Assembly (NCBI GenBank): GCA_003290165.1
Contig: QNQO01005799.1
Span: 1 to 64,000, forward strand
Length of the DNA stretch: 64,000 bases
Direction of reading: 5' to 3'
DNA from: Berberis thunbergii
Taxonomy: Eukaryota > Streptophyta > Magnoliopsida > Ranunculales > Berberidaceae
The position numbers and the translations under genes are program-made. The notes beneath the pieces are model-generated. The model did no database searches. It worked only from the letters and a program-made list of their open reading frames with translations, and was not told the origin of the DNA. Positions 33,793 through 46,599 of this stretch are shown here, piece after piece. The first letter of the stretch is position 1. Every line of letters starts with the position of its first letter.

Positions 33793-34535
33793 TAACGAAG
33801 CTCAGGATTGGATTGTCGCCCTACTACTTGAGGTTTGAAACCCATTTACTTTTGTGAAAGTACCTCTCTCATTGCACCAAAAGAGCTCCTTTAAATGAAC
33901 CATTCTAGAGAGCTAGGCTAGGGTAGGCTCCATGCCCTCAATTATCTTAGAGATGCCCAATACCCCCATTCAAAGACAATCACATGAACAGGGTTCCCTG
34001 TTGCTGTCCTGGCTCTCCTGCCCTAGCTATTTATATTTTTTGTCTTTAGAGATAAGGCTTTGACGATAGAGCTTGGATAAAAGGGTCGATCAATCCATCA
34101 CTAAGGAATGATCTATGGTAGATCAAAGAGTGCAGAGAAGATTTCCCACTTGTCCTTGTATGCGCTATAATATATAGTCTTTTTTTCTTGCATTCATCAA
34201 TGATAAAGTATACAGTCAAAATTCGTTATCAATACTTTGATTATAAAATGAAAAATTAACTTTAAAAGATCTAGATGACTATAGATAGCATAGGACCTTG
34301 TGGATAACTTGCATCAATCATCCATATCACTAGAGCTAGCTCATGATTGGGACCTTTCATCTTGCCACATGGCAATCCTTTGTTATTTTTGCAATTCATA
34401 GTTTATTGATTGTTCGAAAATTCCACTATGCCCGCCGTAATGCCCGGATGATGCCCAGCACGTGCAACGCATGGTACCAGGCACGTGTTGGGCCTTGAGA
34501 ACATAAAAATTGCTGCTTGTTGCATATTTCTACTG
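33793..34535. other. Intergenic, no gene seen
   Basis: No recognisable frame. Near 34440-34495 there is a GC-richer patch with GCACGTGC/GGCACGTG palindromes and GCATGGTACC. A related patch lies at 35800-35825. Confidence 0.4.
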
Positions 34536-34788
34536 GTAGCAAATGCTGGGGACTATAGAGCAGTTTTGTGTCATAAGGGAGAGGTCCAGATATCAATGTG
34601 CAAGGGATCTAGCCATGGAAGCACTCCGCCTAAACTCGTTTGATAACCTGACTGTAATTGTTGTTTGTTTCTCACCACTTGATCATCAGGAAGTTTTGCC
34701 TCCACAGAGGTCCAGATTTAGGCGCTGCAATCTTTCAACTGAGAGCCTGCGTAAATTAAACAGCCTGTTGGACAACGATGGCCATTGA
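34536..34788 (+). pseudogene. Protein phosphatase 2C relic (C-terminal end)
   Basis: The first frame reads VANAGDYRAVLCHKGE, the PP2C motif VANAGDCRAVL. Sequence then passes directly, in a shifted frame, to QCARDLAMEALRLNSFDNLT and VIVVCFSPLDHQE, the family's final motif (ARDL..EAL.....DN.TVIVV). It ends at a stop at 34786-34788. About 100-130 residues that should separate the two blocks, including the central GG(.)I and metal-binding Asp region, are absent. It is therefore a deleted relic of a Ser/Thr phosphatase of the PPM family. The tail (RFRRCNLSTESLRKLNSLL) resembles plant PP2C C-termini. Confidence 0.8.
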
Positions 34789-36230
34789 TCACGGACAAAG
34801 CTTTTTAGATAGAGACTGTTGTGACTGCATATTGAGGGAGCAGAGGGCAGCTTGAAGTTTTGTCGAAGAGTGCCCAGATGGATGTACATAACAATTGGGA
34901 TCTGATGTGGTTGGTGGTGTGTTCTGACAATTTGTTGTTGTGAAGTATTGATTTAGTTCTTCTGTAAGGCCAAGCTTGTTTGGTCGTTGGCTTCTATGTT
35001 GTTGAACAGGATTTATTATGCGAGTTCATATATAGTCTACGTTTCCAATCCAATCATGCTCCTTTATCTCTATCTATATCATGCTCTATTATCTATATCG
35101 ACAATCCTTCTTCCCTATTAGAATGAACTAATAATCTTATCAAAAATGTACAAGAAAGGTAAATAGCTTAACCTAAAAAAACAGATTTTTAGTTGCATTC
35201 ACTAATGAACATGAAACCAGCCCCTTCTACTAGAATGTCATCATCAGTATCACCAAAATGTCATACTGAAGTGCGCAAATTGTGTTTTGAAGTGTGCAAT
35301 TCGTCCAAAAGAATCACATAGAATGGTTATGATTCTCAAATTCCGACTTTTCGCAGTTGCAATCTGCATGAGGAAGCGTGATCCAGACTCAAATAAAATG
35401 TGAATGGGTCTATTTGCACATTATTGAGATGAGTTTGTATTATATTTGATTCAAATTGTTGATGAATGTTATAGACAAACTTTGTATTGCGGTTTGGGGA
35501 TCAAGTTTTGAGTACTGAATTAACCATAAAGTTAGAAACATGCGTGTGTCAAAATCCATCAAGTTGAACACCATCAAGTTTAACCATAATGTGAATGGGT
35601 CTAATCGCAGGTTGCAGTTTGGACTCCTAATCGCGCCGTTTGGAGGAGGCGCAGTTTGGACGGAGGCGGAGGTGGAGGAGGCGCAGTTGGCAGCCCTAAT
35701 CGCGTGAGGTGGAGGAGGCGCAGTCGAGTTAGAACTGAGAAATTGTTTGCGAATTCATTTTTTTTTTTGCCTTTTCATACCGCTCATTAACTGGCACGTG
35801 CCGGGCATGGTACCGGGCACAGTAGTACCGCTCATTTTCAGATGAACAAGGACCATCTTAAGCATGATCATTGGTGGCACATAAACCATAATATGCTCAC
35901 ACACAATGCGTAGCAACAATGAGCTCCTAACCTATACCGCAATAGCCCATGAGATCCGACCTTCCACATAACTTATTGTTTTCAGTATTCGGCAAGATCA
36001 CTTTGATGCATTAGATTAGTGCTAAGCTCTTCAATTTTAGGCTAATTAAGATCATGTAATAACGTTTACCAAAAGAAAAAAAAAAAAAGAGATCTTGGTG
36101 GTAACCTCTGATAATTACGACTTGGAGGCGGAGCAACCCCCATAGCAACCATAACCCTAAAAATGGGATGAACCTAAATAGGTCCAAGCCCAAAATTGAC
36201 AAGTGCCCCAAAACAAGTGAAACCCTAGTG
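34789..36230. other. Intergenic region upstream of the Alba gene
   Basis: No coding frame recognised. A GC-rich patch at 35625-35725 holds three copies of GGAGGAGGCGCAGT. A T run lies at about 35758-35769. Promoter elements of the Alba gene should be in the last few hundred bases, but none was assigned with confidence. Confidence 0.4.
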
Positions 36231-36404
36231 AGCCTCTCTTCTCTACTGAAATGTTGGTTGTTTGAGAGAGAGAGAATACAAAAACAACTAATACTTTCAT
36301 TCACTGCAATTTTCGTTCAATCAATTAATTCCAGGAAAAAAAATTTGAGTTCCATAAAGGCAGAGCTCTCCCCCAGTTTTCAGTCCAAATCACAATTAGG
36401 GTTA

Positions 36405-39400
36405 ATGGAGGAAATTACAGAGGGTGTCAACAACATGAACATCGCCGATGCTCACAAGAAGAACCGGATTCAAGTCTCCAACACCAAGAAACCCCTCTTC
36501 TTCTACGTCAATCTCGCCAAGGTGAACTTTCTCATCTTACCCATTCAAGATTTCTTCTTCTTTTTGTTTTCAGTCTATCTGGTGTGGGTTTTGCTCTATG
36601 ATGTGTTCACATTATGGTGGGGTAATGTGTTTGGTGTGTCAGAGACCCCTTCAGGTTTAAGATTTTGGATACCCATTAGTAGTTTTTAGGTATTGAAGGT
36701 TCCATGTTATAGCATTGTATAACTTGTTAATTTATAGTGGTTAGTATTTAAGTGGCGGAGGTTTAGCATTAGATAGTCTTGGTTTTTACAGATTTGTTGT
36801 TGATGTTCAATTGATTTGTGCAGAGATACATGCAGCAGCACAATGAGGTGGAATTGTCTGCTCTCGGAATGGGTATCGTTTCTCCGACCCAGCTTTTTTG
36901 TACCATATGAATTATTAGTTCAGAATTGATTTTATTACATTCATTCGTTTGTGCTACCCTTGATTCTTCATTCACTCGATATGCTAAAGTTGTCATTGTC
37001 TTCTACTCCTCGTGTATGTTTGATTGGGACCTCTTGTGCACATGATGTAATTTTGGCTATGTCTACTGATCCTCTCACTAGATCCTAGCTTTTATTCAAT
37101 CAAATTGTGTTTTGTTTTTCTTTGCTTAAAAAAACACAACTGTTTGGCACATGGAATTTATGTGTGTGTGTGTGTGTGTTTTTAATTTACTTTTTTTTTT
37201 TTAAATCTTTTGTGGTGCGCTTAAAGTATTTCACATTGGTGCGGAAAAGTGTTTGTTTGGGATTTAGTCCTCTTTGTTGAGAAATCATCATTATAGCCGC
37301 CCCTAGTTTAATGAATTTTTTATTTCTTGGAGAGTTTATTTTCTAGTATTTGTTGAACATAAAATTCTAAATCTTTTGAACAAAACTCCCAAAGAGCCTC
37401 ATGGGTGAAAAATTACCATACCACCATCTAATGTTATGTAAATTTTCAGGACTTTACTTTTTTTTTTTCTTTTTTTTTTTTAATAAAAATTCTATCCACT
37501 TGAACTTTTCAATAGCCGCCACCATTAACCGCACTACGCTTGCAATCACCACTTCAAACTCCACAACCATTATTAACCACTCTATTGTTGCAACCACAAA
37601 TTTAACTCCACAACCACACTACCGCCACCACCTTCATCATAGCACAATCACCACTACCACTACCATATGACAACCAATGCAAACGCCACCACCACAACTG
37701 CCATACATTGCAAAACCACCCCCACCACAAATGCCATCATCACAACCACCACCACCATACTACACCACACCATTCTAAACCACAAGTTTCGTTCCACCAC
37801 CACTTCAATTACATAGTCAACCACCAGTACCTTTCCACGACAACCAAATAACATGAAAAATTTTGGGAAATTTTGGGGAAAATAAAAATTTCTTAAATTT
37901 TTTTTGTCTAGAATCCTTCCTATCAAACAACATGAAACTTTCTGGAAAAAATATTTAATTTTTCCTAGCTATTACTAGATGTCAATTTGCATTTAGAGTT
38001 TATTTATTTCTAATGATACTGTATGTAATAAGGTAGCGTTGGTTGATGAAAGTAAATAGGAAATAAATCTCGTCAAAACTTAAAATACAAAGGATTCTTC
38101 CTACCCAGTCTTCTGTTGTTTATTTCTTCCATGAAGCTTTATTGCAAAGATTTGTTACAGATTATCCACGTGGTTGATGACAATGAGAATGATACTTCTA
38201 AGTCCTCTTTGGTTATCAACAGTGCGTGGTTTGTTGATGATGGAGCTGTCCCTTTCTTTTGTTTTCCTTGAAAATCATTGGTCCATAGGTCTTATATTGC
38301 CTTTGTTATTACTAGTAGACACAAAGCCCGACAACTATGTCATTTACCCAAAGATTGTATTCCAAGAAACCAGAGAATATTCAGTTATTTGAGTGTAGGT
38401 TTTCAATGATTTTCATCATGAGCTATAGCTATCCCATCTGAGTTAACTCCCCAAGGATTTGTTTTCAGGGTATGTTAAAAATGGGAAATATTTTAGTATT
38501 TGGTTCTGCTTCATCCAAGACAAAAAGATACTTAAGGCTTCCAGTTGACCACAAGGCCCATGTGAGCAGGGAGTTGCAGGGGTTGGGGAAGGAGTGGGAA
38601 GAGAGTAGCAGAGATTGATAAGTGTCTGGGTCAGATGCCAGGAGTATATCATGGGCTTACCTATGGATGAGTAATACACGATTTTTGAAGTTCAGGAAGG
38701 ATTTGAATGTTAAACTGAGTTTGATTTCACTATGCAAAGACGATGGGAAATTGGGCTGTCACACAGATCTCAGGGTTTTGATGGCAGGTGCTCACATCAT
38801 GAAGATGAATGTGAAGCTTACAACTGGGGTGGACAATGTATGTTGAGATATTAGGCCATTGGTCTTTTATTAAGGATGCGGGGCTAAGTACATAACAGGC
38901 ATGGAACTATTTTCTTTGGTTACTCCATTACTTTATCCTCAGCTTATTTTTGAGCTATTTCATAGTTAGACCTTGAGGTCTTTGGGATTTTTATTGTATT
39001 TTTATTCCTCTTTTAAATCGATACTTTCCGAAACTTCGCAAAGAAAAGGAAAAAAAAAAAAGCCAAAAAAAAACCCTGGTGTAGGATCTTTTGTACTCCA
39101 AGATACTTTGATAACTAGCAAGTTGGCTATTTGGCAGCATTGGCTTGTGAGTTGTGACTGTTAGTAAGAGGGTTGGCCACTCTTTCATGAAGCTCGTAGT
39201 TAATGAGCATTCAGTTGGGGATGAGTTTTACCTCTATTGGTCGACCTTTAACATGATGATCCTATGAAGTATTCTTAAAGGATCTCCAGTCATCCAGTCA
39301 TTCCAGCAATCTTGCATGTCTGAGATTTTCAAGTATGTCTGACAGTTTAAAGTAAGCCTTGCAATCCTAAACCTTTCAACCCGAACTGATCTGATAATAG

Positions 39401-42400
39401 ATGATTCTGGCCATCGCTTCACAGGATGTTAGCTATTTCTATATCACCTGGCAACGTGTACATGTAAATAAGTTGGATTGATGTTTGAACCTTTAAATAA
39501 AGAGCATACATCTCAACCTTCTAAACTTGGGACCTTAGCATCATCTACATGTGACAATGCTCACATGTGAAAAGACGTGGTTGATTGAATGTCACTGTAT
39601 GTGAAGGTAAGCAGTGAACTAGTGAAGAATGCAAGATCACATAGAACCTTCTTCAACTCCTGAAGAGTTTTAATTTTGGCCCATGTGCCATCAGAGCTTA
39701 GTCCATGGTGAGAAAGCTAAGTCTTACCAACTTATTCAACACTTCACAACACAATTAGTATTTGTAGAAAGAAAAACATAGGCCCACTTCACTTGTGGAG
39801 TTCCACCGACGTGCACATGAATCTCTATACCACGTGTTGTATCTGCTCCTTCACCTAACAACTCAAAGCCCAACACGCTGGTTGACAAGGCCCGTAGTCT
39901 GCCATAAGCAAGGTTTGAAGGCTTTCCGACGTTAAGGTTAATTTGACTAAGCTAAATAAATCCCAATTTTGGCGTAGTGCTGGAATTCAAATATCAAAAT
40001 AAACATTAGTGAAAATTTCCTCAAGTTTATTTGTATCAATCAATTAACCAAAAGATGGTTGTTGAAGATTGTGAGATTCTCTAGTCTAAACTTAAGTTAA
40101 ATACTTCAAGTGAATTAGTCTATTTTGGGGAGGTGACCTATCAAACGACTAAGATCTCATTACAATCACATGCAATTCAAAATGCGCAAAGAAAAATGAC
40201 GCTCTCAATCATTGTCCTTCAACCTACACAATCCCTCCATGGGATGCCATTCACTCATTCAATCACAACCTCTTTCACACTCACATGTATAAAATCAAAC
40301 TCATAAATGAGGCCAACAATTTATAGTGGGCAAACGGAGGTCACCCAACAAGCAACTCAGTGGCTGAAAAATCACCAACCACTTCGCTCCACTAAAAGAG
40401 ATTAAAGATAAACAAATGAAGTCAAAGACTTATACCTGGATAGCCAAGATTCTCCATGGCCTCACCCAGTGTAGTTAAGGCGTCGAGGCGGACGAGCCTG
40501 AAAACGCCTCAGAGGTGAGGCGGTCTTTATCATTTTTTAAATATGAGCCAAATATTACATATATAGATTGTTCACCTATGAGCCAAATATCATTTCATTG
40601 AGGATTGCTCATATATAGATTTTTTAAATATGAGCCAAATATCACTTTCACTGTGGATTGTAGCTGATAAATATGGTCTTGGGCCTTTAGATTGTTCACC
40701 TATGAGCCAAATATTACATATATAGATGGTGTCTCTGGAAGGGAATTATGAAAAATAAACTAATATTCATAATAGGATCTCATTTGAGCTCCACAATGGT
40801 GAGTAAATTAGTTTTTGGAATCACACAGACCAAGCTTTTCTTTAACTCCAATTCCCTGTCATCTACAATGCCTATAGCAACAAGAATGAGATGAATCATG
40901 AACAAATGCAATTTGATCATATAAATGAACAAATTGTATGATGCATTGTTGTGGCATGATTAAAAAGAGGAAGAACAACAGATAAAACACGAACAAGTCA
41001 TGATTAAAAAGAAGAAGAACAATTTGATCACGCACAGATCATGATTAAAAAAACGCACAAAACAGCAGCATGATTAAAAAATGAAGAAGAAGATTCAAAT
41101 AAAGAAAAACGCAGCATGAACGTGATTAAAAAAAATGAACAGATCATATTAAAAAAAAAGCGCAACATGATTAGAAGTGGGATTGAGGGAAGAAGAAGAT
41201 TAGAAGAAAAAGAGAGCAGAAGAAGAAAAAAAAAACGCAACACTCTGTGAACATGGTTTGTAAATAGATCCATTGTTGAACAGATCTGTTACAGATCATA
41301 AAAAAATGTAGCAGTCTGACTCTGTGAACAGATCCTAAAAAAAAACACAACATGATTTGAAGAGGGAAGAAGATTAGAAGAAGAAGAAGAAAGGAACAAA
41401 CATACCTGATTTGCTGATTTGAAGGAAGCAAGAATGAAGGAAAGACTGAGGCGTTGAGTTGAAGCAATGAGCAGCCCCCAATTTGATCTCGCTCTCGACT
41501 AAAAACTATAATTAACCCCACCCCAAACCCTAAAAGACAATGGGCTTTTGGGCTTTTTGGGTTTTAAGGTTTAAAATGATTGAGGCGGACGCCTCACTTT
41601 ACCGCTCCGCCTCGCCCGAATTTGAGGCGCCCCTTTGCCAAACCGCCTCAGGCACGCCTAGGCGTCCGCCTTAAAACACTGGCCTCACCGCATGCCTTCC
41701 CCATTTGAATCTTCAACTGGCTCCAAGCTTGGTTGCACTCTCCACCAAGCTTAATCCATCATCACTTTGATGCTCGCTAGTCGCTACACGAAGATTTTCT
41801 CACAAATGAACAAAGTGTGTTTTTCCTCGACCCAATCTCCTCAAAGCCATGAAACAAGAGAAGGAAAGGAACTGGGATGGAGGAAATGAAATCTAGTGGT
41901 ATTTTTCTTCAATCTAACAACAATATTATAAATGAAAAATCGTCAAATTGAAATCACAACAAAATATTCACATGGATTCTTAATCATCAGTGGATCATAT
42001 GAGCTTTAAACCCAAATATGCTCAAACCATTTGAAATATTTGAAATCGAGACAAGAATTGAGTATTCAAAAGATCTAGTGAAACTTATTCTAAGTTGCTG
42101 AAAATCAAACCTGAACGTTGAACGTTACACATTGAAATCTGATTTCAACTCCATGGTAAACTCATTTGAATCCTTTGAAAGAACCCCATTGAAAATGTTG
42201 ATTTCTGACCTGAGAAATGAAGATCTACTCACTGTTTTTTCAAAACCCATTTTTCTTTTTTTCAAGCCAGTAGGTCATTCTCTCCTTGAAGAAGAAGAAA
42301 CTTTTGGCTGTTAGGCTAGATCCCTTATCAAAGCGGTTTCGGGCCTGTATCTGGGCTTTTCAAAGCTCATTCAAAACTTGCTAAAAGACCTGAGTTTTAT

Positions 42401-45318
42401 TGGGGCCTTTACTAAACTAGTTTGGCCAGCTGAAATAATTTTGACATAGAACTTTAATAGATCTATTTCAAAACATGTGTAAGAAAACAAGTTTTGTAGT
42501 GAAAAAATTCACTCCCCCATGTGTCTTAATGCTCTAACAGAAATAAACATGCACCTTGTAGCACGAGAGCTCAAAATGAAGCCATTAGCAATGATCATTG
42601 AGGCACTTTAATACTTCCATTTGATGACGATGAGAGGGGAGAGGCCATTGAAGCTATCAAAACTCTTAAGGACACAAACATCGTTTTGAATCAAAACGAT
42701 TCAAAATGTGTAAAAAATATATGGGAACTTCAATTTGAAGTGTTGACTTTGGATTGTATCTGAAATTTGGATTTGAACTTCTAAGTAGATAATTCACTGA
42801 CGACTTACATTTTCCTGAAATGAAGTTTGATTCTGTCAGGGCATGTCTCTTTCCTTATCATTGGAGCGAATGATGAATCTGCACTACAAGCCCCAAAAAT
42901 TTCTGAAAATTTTGTGTGATCCAAATCTGATTGAAAATCCAATGTATATAGTTCGTACTAGGGGTGGGCAATGTCGGTTCGGTTCGATTTTGAGCCCCAA
43001 ACCGATTTAATTCGGTTTGTCTAAAACCCAAACCGAAACCGAATTTTGTATTTGTAAACCGATGAATTCGGTTGAACCGAATTTCGGATCGGTTCGGTTC
43101 GGTTGGACCGAAATTTCAGGCTCAAGCATTTGAAAGACTTTCATTAAAACATGTCAAATTTTTTACAGGTCCAATTTTTTTATAGACACAATTTTTAGCC
43201 CAAAATTGAAAACTTTGAGAGAATGGGGTGATTTAGTGCAACAGGGTGTATTGCAATGCATTTGTTGCACTAATCAAGTATTGACACCTACTTTTTATTT
43301 AGTTATTTATATATATTTAATTAATCGGTCGGTTCGGTTATAAATCGGTTGGTTCAAAACCGCAAACCGATTTTGAACCGTTTATAATCGGTTCGGTTCG
43401 GTTTAAATTATTTTCTCTCTACTCATATTTCGGTTCGGTTACCGAACCGAATTTGAAAATCGGTTCGGTCGGTTAACCGAATTTAAATCGGTTTTTGCCC
43501 ACCCCTAGTTCGTACATTGCAATTCAAAATGTTAGGTGAACAGAGGCTTTTCTTTCACTTTAAGGACTTCCTGTACTGTATATAGAGTTAAGAATACATG
43601 GGAGTGAGAGGGGTGCTGAAACTGAGGTATCTTAACTCTCTAAGAGGTTAAAATCTTCAATTTTATTGTGGTGATTTGGTTTCCCTGTGGTAATTTTACA
43701 TTCCACTGAAAACAATACCTCATGTTGTTGGTTTTTTTCTTTGTATCATGTATCGAATTAGACTTGTCTTTTTACCTTTTGAAAATGAAAATTACACCCT
43801 CATCCTCACGTATTTTTTTTAATTAAAATGCTTGTAGGTTGCATATGCCTGTGGTGTATGAATATACTTGTTTTGTCTCCAGGATTTCCAATAAAGTGCT
43901 GTTTGTTCTGTCATCTTTTTTATACCTTGTTTTATCCTGTCTGCTTTTCTTACTCGTGGCATCTGGTGCTTGTAAGACATGCATGCATTGTGATCGTATC
44001 ATTCTTCCAGACGATGACTGTAAATTCACTAGTTCAGATTAAGTGCTGTTTAGACCAGTATTGGAGTTTATACTTGAACCCTCATTGTGCAATTGCTTAT
44101 AGTAAGGTTGTATTATGTATAATTATGTATAGCATATGCTTATAAAGTACTCTTCCTTGTCGAGTCGGGAGTTTACTCCCTTGTATTATTGGTTTCTCAT
44201 TCCATAGCTACAATGATTTTAGTAGGCATTGTGTTGCATAGGACTCAGAGGTTGGAATTGTGGGAAAATAATAGATTCATATAGTCAGTTACTTGTTTGA
44301 TTATTCTAATCATGGATGAATGCCGATGTTAAGGAGTCCACATCGTGGGCTTGTGGACTACCATTCTTAATTTGATTATAATTGTGACATGCTTCATGGT
44401 ACTTTCCAAGTGTTTGAAGGCAGCAACAGTTTACATAATTATTTTTCATTTTGGTTCTCTGTTGTAGCTGACATGCATATATGATTTATCTGTTGTTTGG
44501 GATTGCTGCAGCCATAGCCACAGTTGTTACCATAGCTGAAATTCTGAAAAACAACGGATTGGCTATTGAGAGAAGTTAGTTCTCACCCTTTTGATTTTCT
44601 AGTTTCATTTTCTATCATATAGTCGACATGATGCATTTAGATTTTGTGCAGAGATAATGACGTCTACTGTTGATATGAAGGATGAATCCAGGGGACGCCC
44701 CATTCAAAAAGCAAAGGTAATTTTGTGAATCTTCCTGGTCCTGTTGATAGCTTGTTTCCTGCATTTGGGTCATAATTCAGGAGATGGATCTTTCCACGTT
44801 CTTTAATCCAGTCTCAGTAATCTTGGTTCAGAGCCATGCAGATATATTTAGGAACCCCAGGTAGTATTATTATTATATGCATTAATCTATCTGGCAGAAC
44901 AGTCATATTTTATACATGAAATTGGTAAGCATAAAGCTGGGATATTGTTCTTCCGTCAAAACTCAAAATTGATCCAATGCCAAATCCAATTGCTACCAAA
45001 ACAATTCGGTTAAGTACAGGTCCAGCAGTTGGGCCTTGAATTTGAAAAGCAAATGGATTTTCAGTTTACTGAACACTTGATATTGATTGAAATGTGTGCA
45101 TTAAAGGGGAAATTGGAAAGATATAGTAGTTTGTCTGTATTATTCCTGAAGCTGACGTGATTTGCCCTCATTTTTTGTTTACTCAGACTTGCCAATATCT
45201 GTAAATGTTTGTGTTTTTTCAGATTGAGATATTACTGGGGAAAACTGACAGATTTGATGAGTTGATGGCTGCTGCAGCAGAAGAGAGAGAAAACGCTGAA
45301 GCTGAAGCACAGAGTTGA
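36405..45318 (+). CDS. Alba-domain DNA/RNA-binding protein (129 aa, five exons)
   Basis: Exons: 36405-36521, 36824-36872, 44512-44574, 44652-44716 and 45223-45318, all with GT-AG borders, joining in frame to 129 codons plus TGA. The product starts MEEITEGVNNMNIA, then KKNRIQVSNTKKPLFFYV, RYMQQHNEVELSALGM, AIATVVTIAEILKNNGLAIE and RGRPIQKAKIEILL. This is one complete Alba domain (about residues 20-115) with no RGG tail. That matches the small plant Alba class (about 130 aa in Arabidopsis). Alba proteins bind DNA, RNA or RNA:DNA hybrids as dimers in nucleus and cytoplasm. The start is chosen by homology; an upstream in-frame Met at 36168 lies in the 5' leader. Intron 2 (7.6 kb) is loaded with transposons. 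Polyadenylation motif AATAAA at about 45465. No defects seen. Confidence 0.93.
36873..40458 (+). other. Alba intron 2, left part
   Basis: Non-coding. It holds a short GT tract (about 37161-37179), T/A homopolymers (37450-37483) and a CCACCA-rich low-complexity stretch (37515-37850) that produces spurious open frames on both strands. A few open frames at 38170-38850 match no family I recognise. Confidence 0.6.
40467..41681. mobile_element. Non-autonomous hAT element (1.2 kb) in Alba intron 2
   Basis: Starts CAGTGTAGTTAAGGCG and ends CGCCTTAAAACACTG. The termini are inverted repeats carrying GAGGCG/CGCCTC motifs. A perfect 8 bp target duplication GCCTCACC flanks it (40459-40466, 41682-41689). 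The interior is A-rich on plus and has no transposase motif; the frames at 41028-41521 (minus) are low-complexity Phe/Leu. The 8 bp duplication and CA..TG termini are those of hAT elements. Confidence 0.9.
41690..42950 (+). other. Alba intron 2, middle part
   Basis: AT-rich intron sequence between the two hAT elements; no repeat or frame recognised. Confidence 0.5.
42959..43507. mobile_element. hAT-type MITE (549 bp) in Alba intron 2
   Basis: Terminal inverted repeat TAGGGGTGGGCAA / TTGCCCACCCCTA, flanked by a perfect 8 bp target duplication GTTCGTAC (42951-42958, 43508-43515). Subterminal regions are packed with CGGTTCGGTT and AACCGAACCG motifs in inverted arrangement. There is no coding capacity, typical of hAT MITEs. 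Confidence 0.92.
43516..44511 (+). other. Alba intron 2, right part
   Basis: Intron sequence ending TTGCTGCAG at 44511. Open frames at 43823-44145 are Cys/Leu/Phe-rich with no family match. Confidence 0.5.
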
Positions 45319-45539
45319 ATGGGGAAAAGCACAGAGTTGAATGGGGAACTGCTCCTGAGTGGTATCCATTTGTTTCTTCAATTGTTGTTTTGAGTAACAA
45401 TGAAACATTACATTGAGAGGAGCCTTTAGAGATTAGTTAATGTTGTCCAGGAGTTTTCTGTAAAAAATAAATGCTTTTTTGACATTGAAAATCTGATTTA
45501 TTTTGAGTCATTTTGTTTGTTTTTATGTATATATGACTA

Positions 45540-46020
45540 GTGTAATACCCGTGCCATTGGCACTACTACAGAGTACATCGTACTATCACGGAATTGTCGA
45601 ATAATCACAGCTGGGTATAAGTAAATGATTATCAACTTTGGCAGTGAATCGAAGAGAAACCTAGGTAGAGGAGAATGGTGAAAGGGGTTTAAAGTTGCAA
45701 AGGAGAAGGAAAGAAACAGACCTCTGAGAAGAAGAAGAAGAAGAACCCCAAAGCATCTGAATCAAACTTCTTCTTCTTTCGTCCTCTCCTTCTTTCGTCC
45801 CTCTTCTTCTCTGCTTCGAGAATCGGTGGAGGAAGTGTGGAGAGAGTGAGATCAGATCTGAAGAAGAAGAAGAGGAGATCTCAAACTTCTTCTTCTGTGC
45901 TTCGAGAGTCGGTGGAGGAGGAGGTGTGGAGAGAGTGAGATCAGATCTGAAGAAGAAGGTGTGGAGAGAGTGAGGAAAGCATTGGGGGTGTGAAATTTTT
46001 ACTTAACTTCTGCCACAAAC
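45540..46020. repeat. Repeat with duplicated ~105 bp GA-rich unit downstream of Alba
   Basis: Begins with GACTAGTGTAATACCCGTGCC, a terminus-like motif seen in many dispersed plant elements. Two tandem copies of a unit starting TTCGAGA(A/G)TCGGTGGAGG lie at about 45818 and 45901, sharing GAGAGTGAGATCAGATCTGA and AGATCTCAAACTTCTTC. GAAGAAG and CTTCTTC runs in both strands could fold. No target duplication was found. Confidence 0.55.
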
Positions 46021-46174
46021 ATAAGTTAGCCACGTATGACAAACACTCTCAGATCACTGTTCATGAACAGTAAAAACCCTATATGAAATGTAAGATAGAT
46101 ATTTCATGAGGTAATTGAAGCATGAGCAATTGATGTGTAAGATGGGTAAATTGTTTTTAGGAATAAATAATTGC

Positions 46175-46176
<2 letters not shown>

Positions 46177-46231
<55 letters not shown>
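46177..46231. repeat. GT dinucleotide microsatellite
   Basis: About 27 uninterrupted GT units between CAAC and AGCACTAG. It accounts for the His/Thr and Val/Cys open frames that cross it. Confidence 0.98.
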
Positions 46232-46233
<2 letters not shown>

Positions 46234-46560
46234 CACTAGCTGTAAATTTAGGGGTTGCAAAACACACATTATAATGATAGGGCAGTCAGCTTTTTACTTC
46301 CTTGCATGCAAGTCTGATAGCATCTATGTCACACCTTGACTCAATACTTTGAAGGGTTATTTTGATTTTGCCCTCCATAAATTATTTATTTATTTATTTA
46401 TATAAATTGAGTTTGATGAAGTCATGGCTGATGACCTAATCGATGAAGACTACCTTAGTTTAAATGTTGCATTTGAAGCCCACTTAGTTAAAGATATTTT
46501 TTTAATAGTAGTGTCTAGCTTTGGGTTAAGGGGTTAATTTTGACAAATCCTCGGGGTACT
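46232..46560. other. Intergenic spacer
   Basis: Contains a short TTTA repeat (about 46383-46400). No gene seen. Confidence 0.5.
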
Positions 46561-46599
46561 ACAGTTTTAATGTGCACCCGAAGTATGCGAAAATGATCA

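Noticed and set aside
36168..36404. Upstream in-frame Met extending the Alba protein by 79 residues
   Set aside because: The extension is not Alba-like and lies in the 5' leader. Homology starts exactly at the Met at 36405 (MEEITEGVNNMN).
37401..37926. Thr/His-rich plus frame and Val-rich minus frame
   Set aside because: Both read the same CCACCA/TGGTGG low-complexity intron stretch.
41028..41521. Phe/Leu-rich membrane-like frames on minus
   Set aside because: They lie in an A-rich interior of a non-autonomous hAT element; composition alone gives Phe and Leu runs.
46054..46339. His/Thr and Val/Cys repeat proteins
   Set aside because: Direct translation of the GT microsatellite on the two strands.
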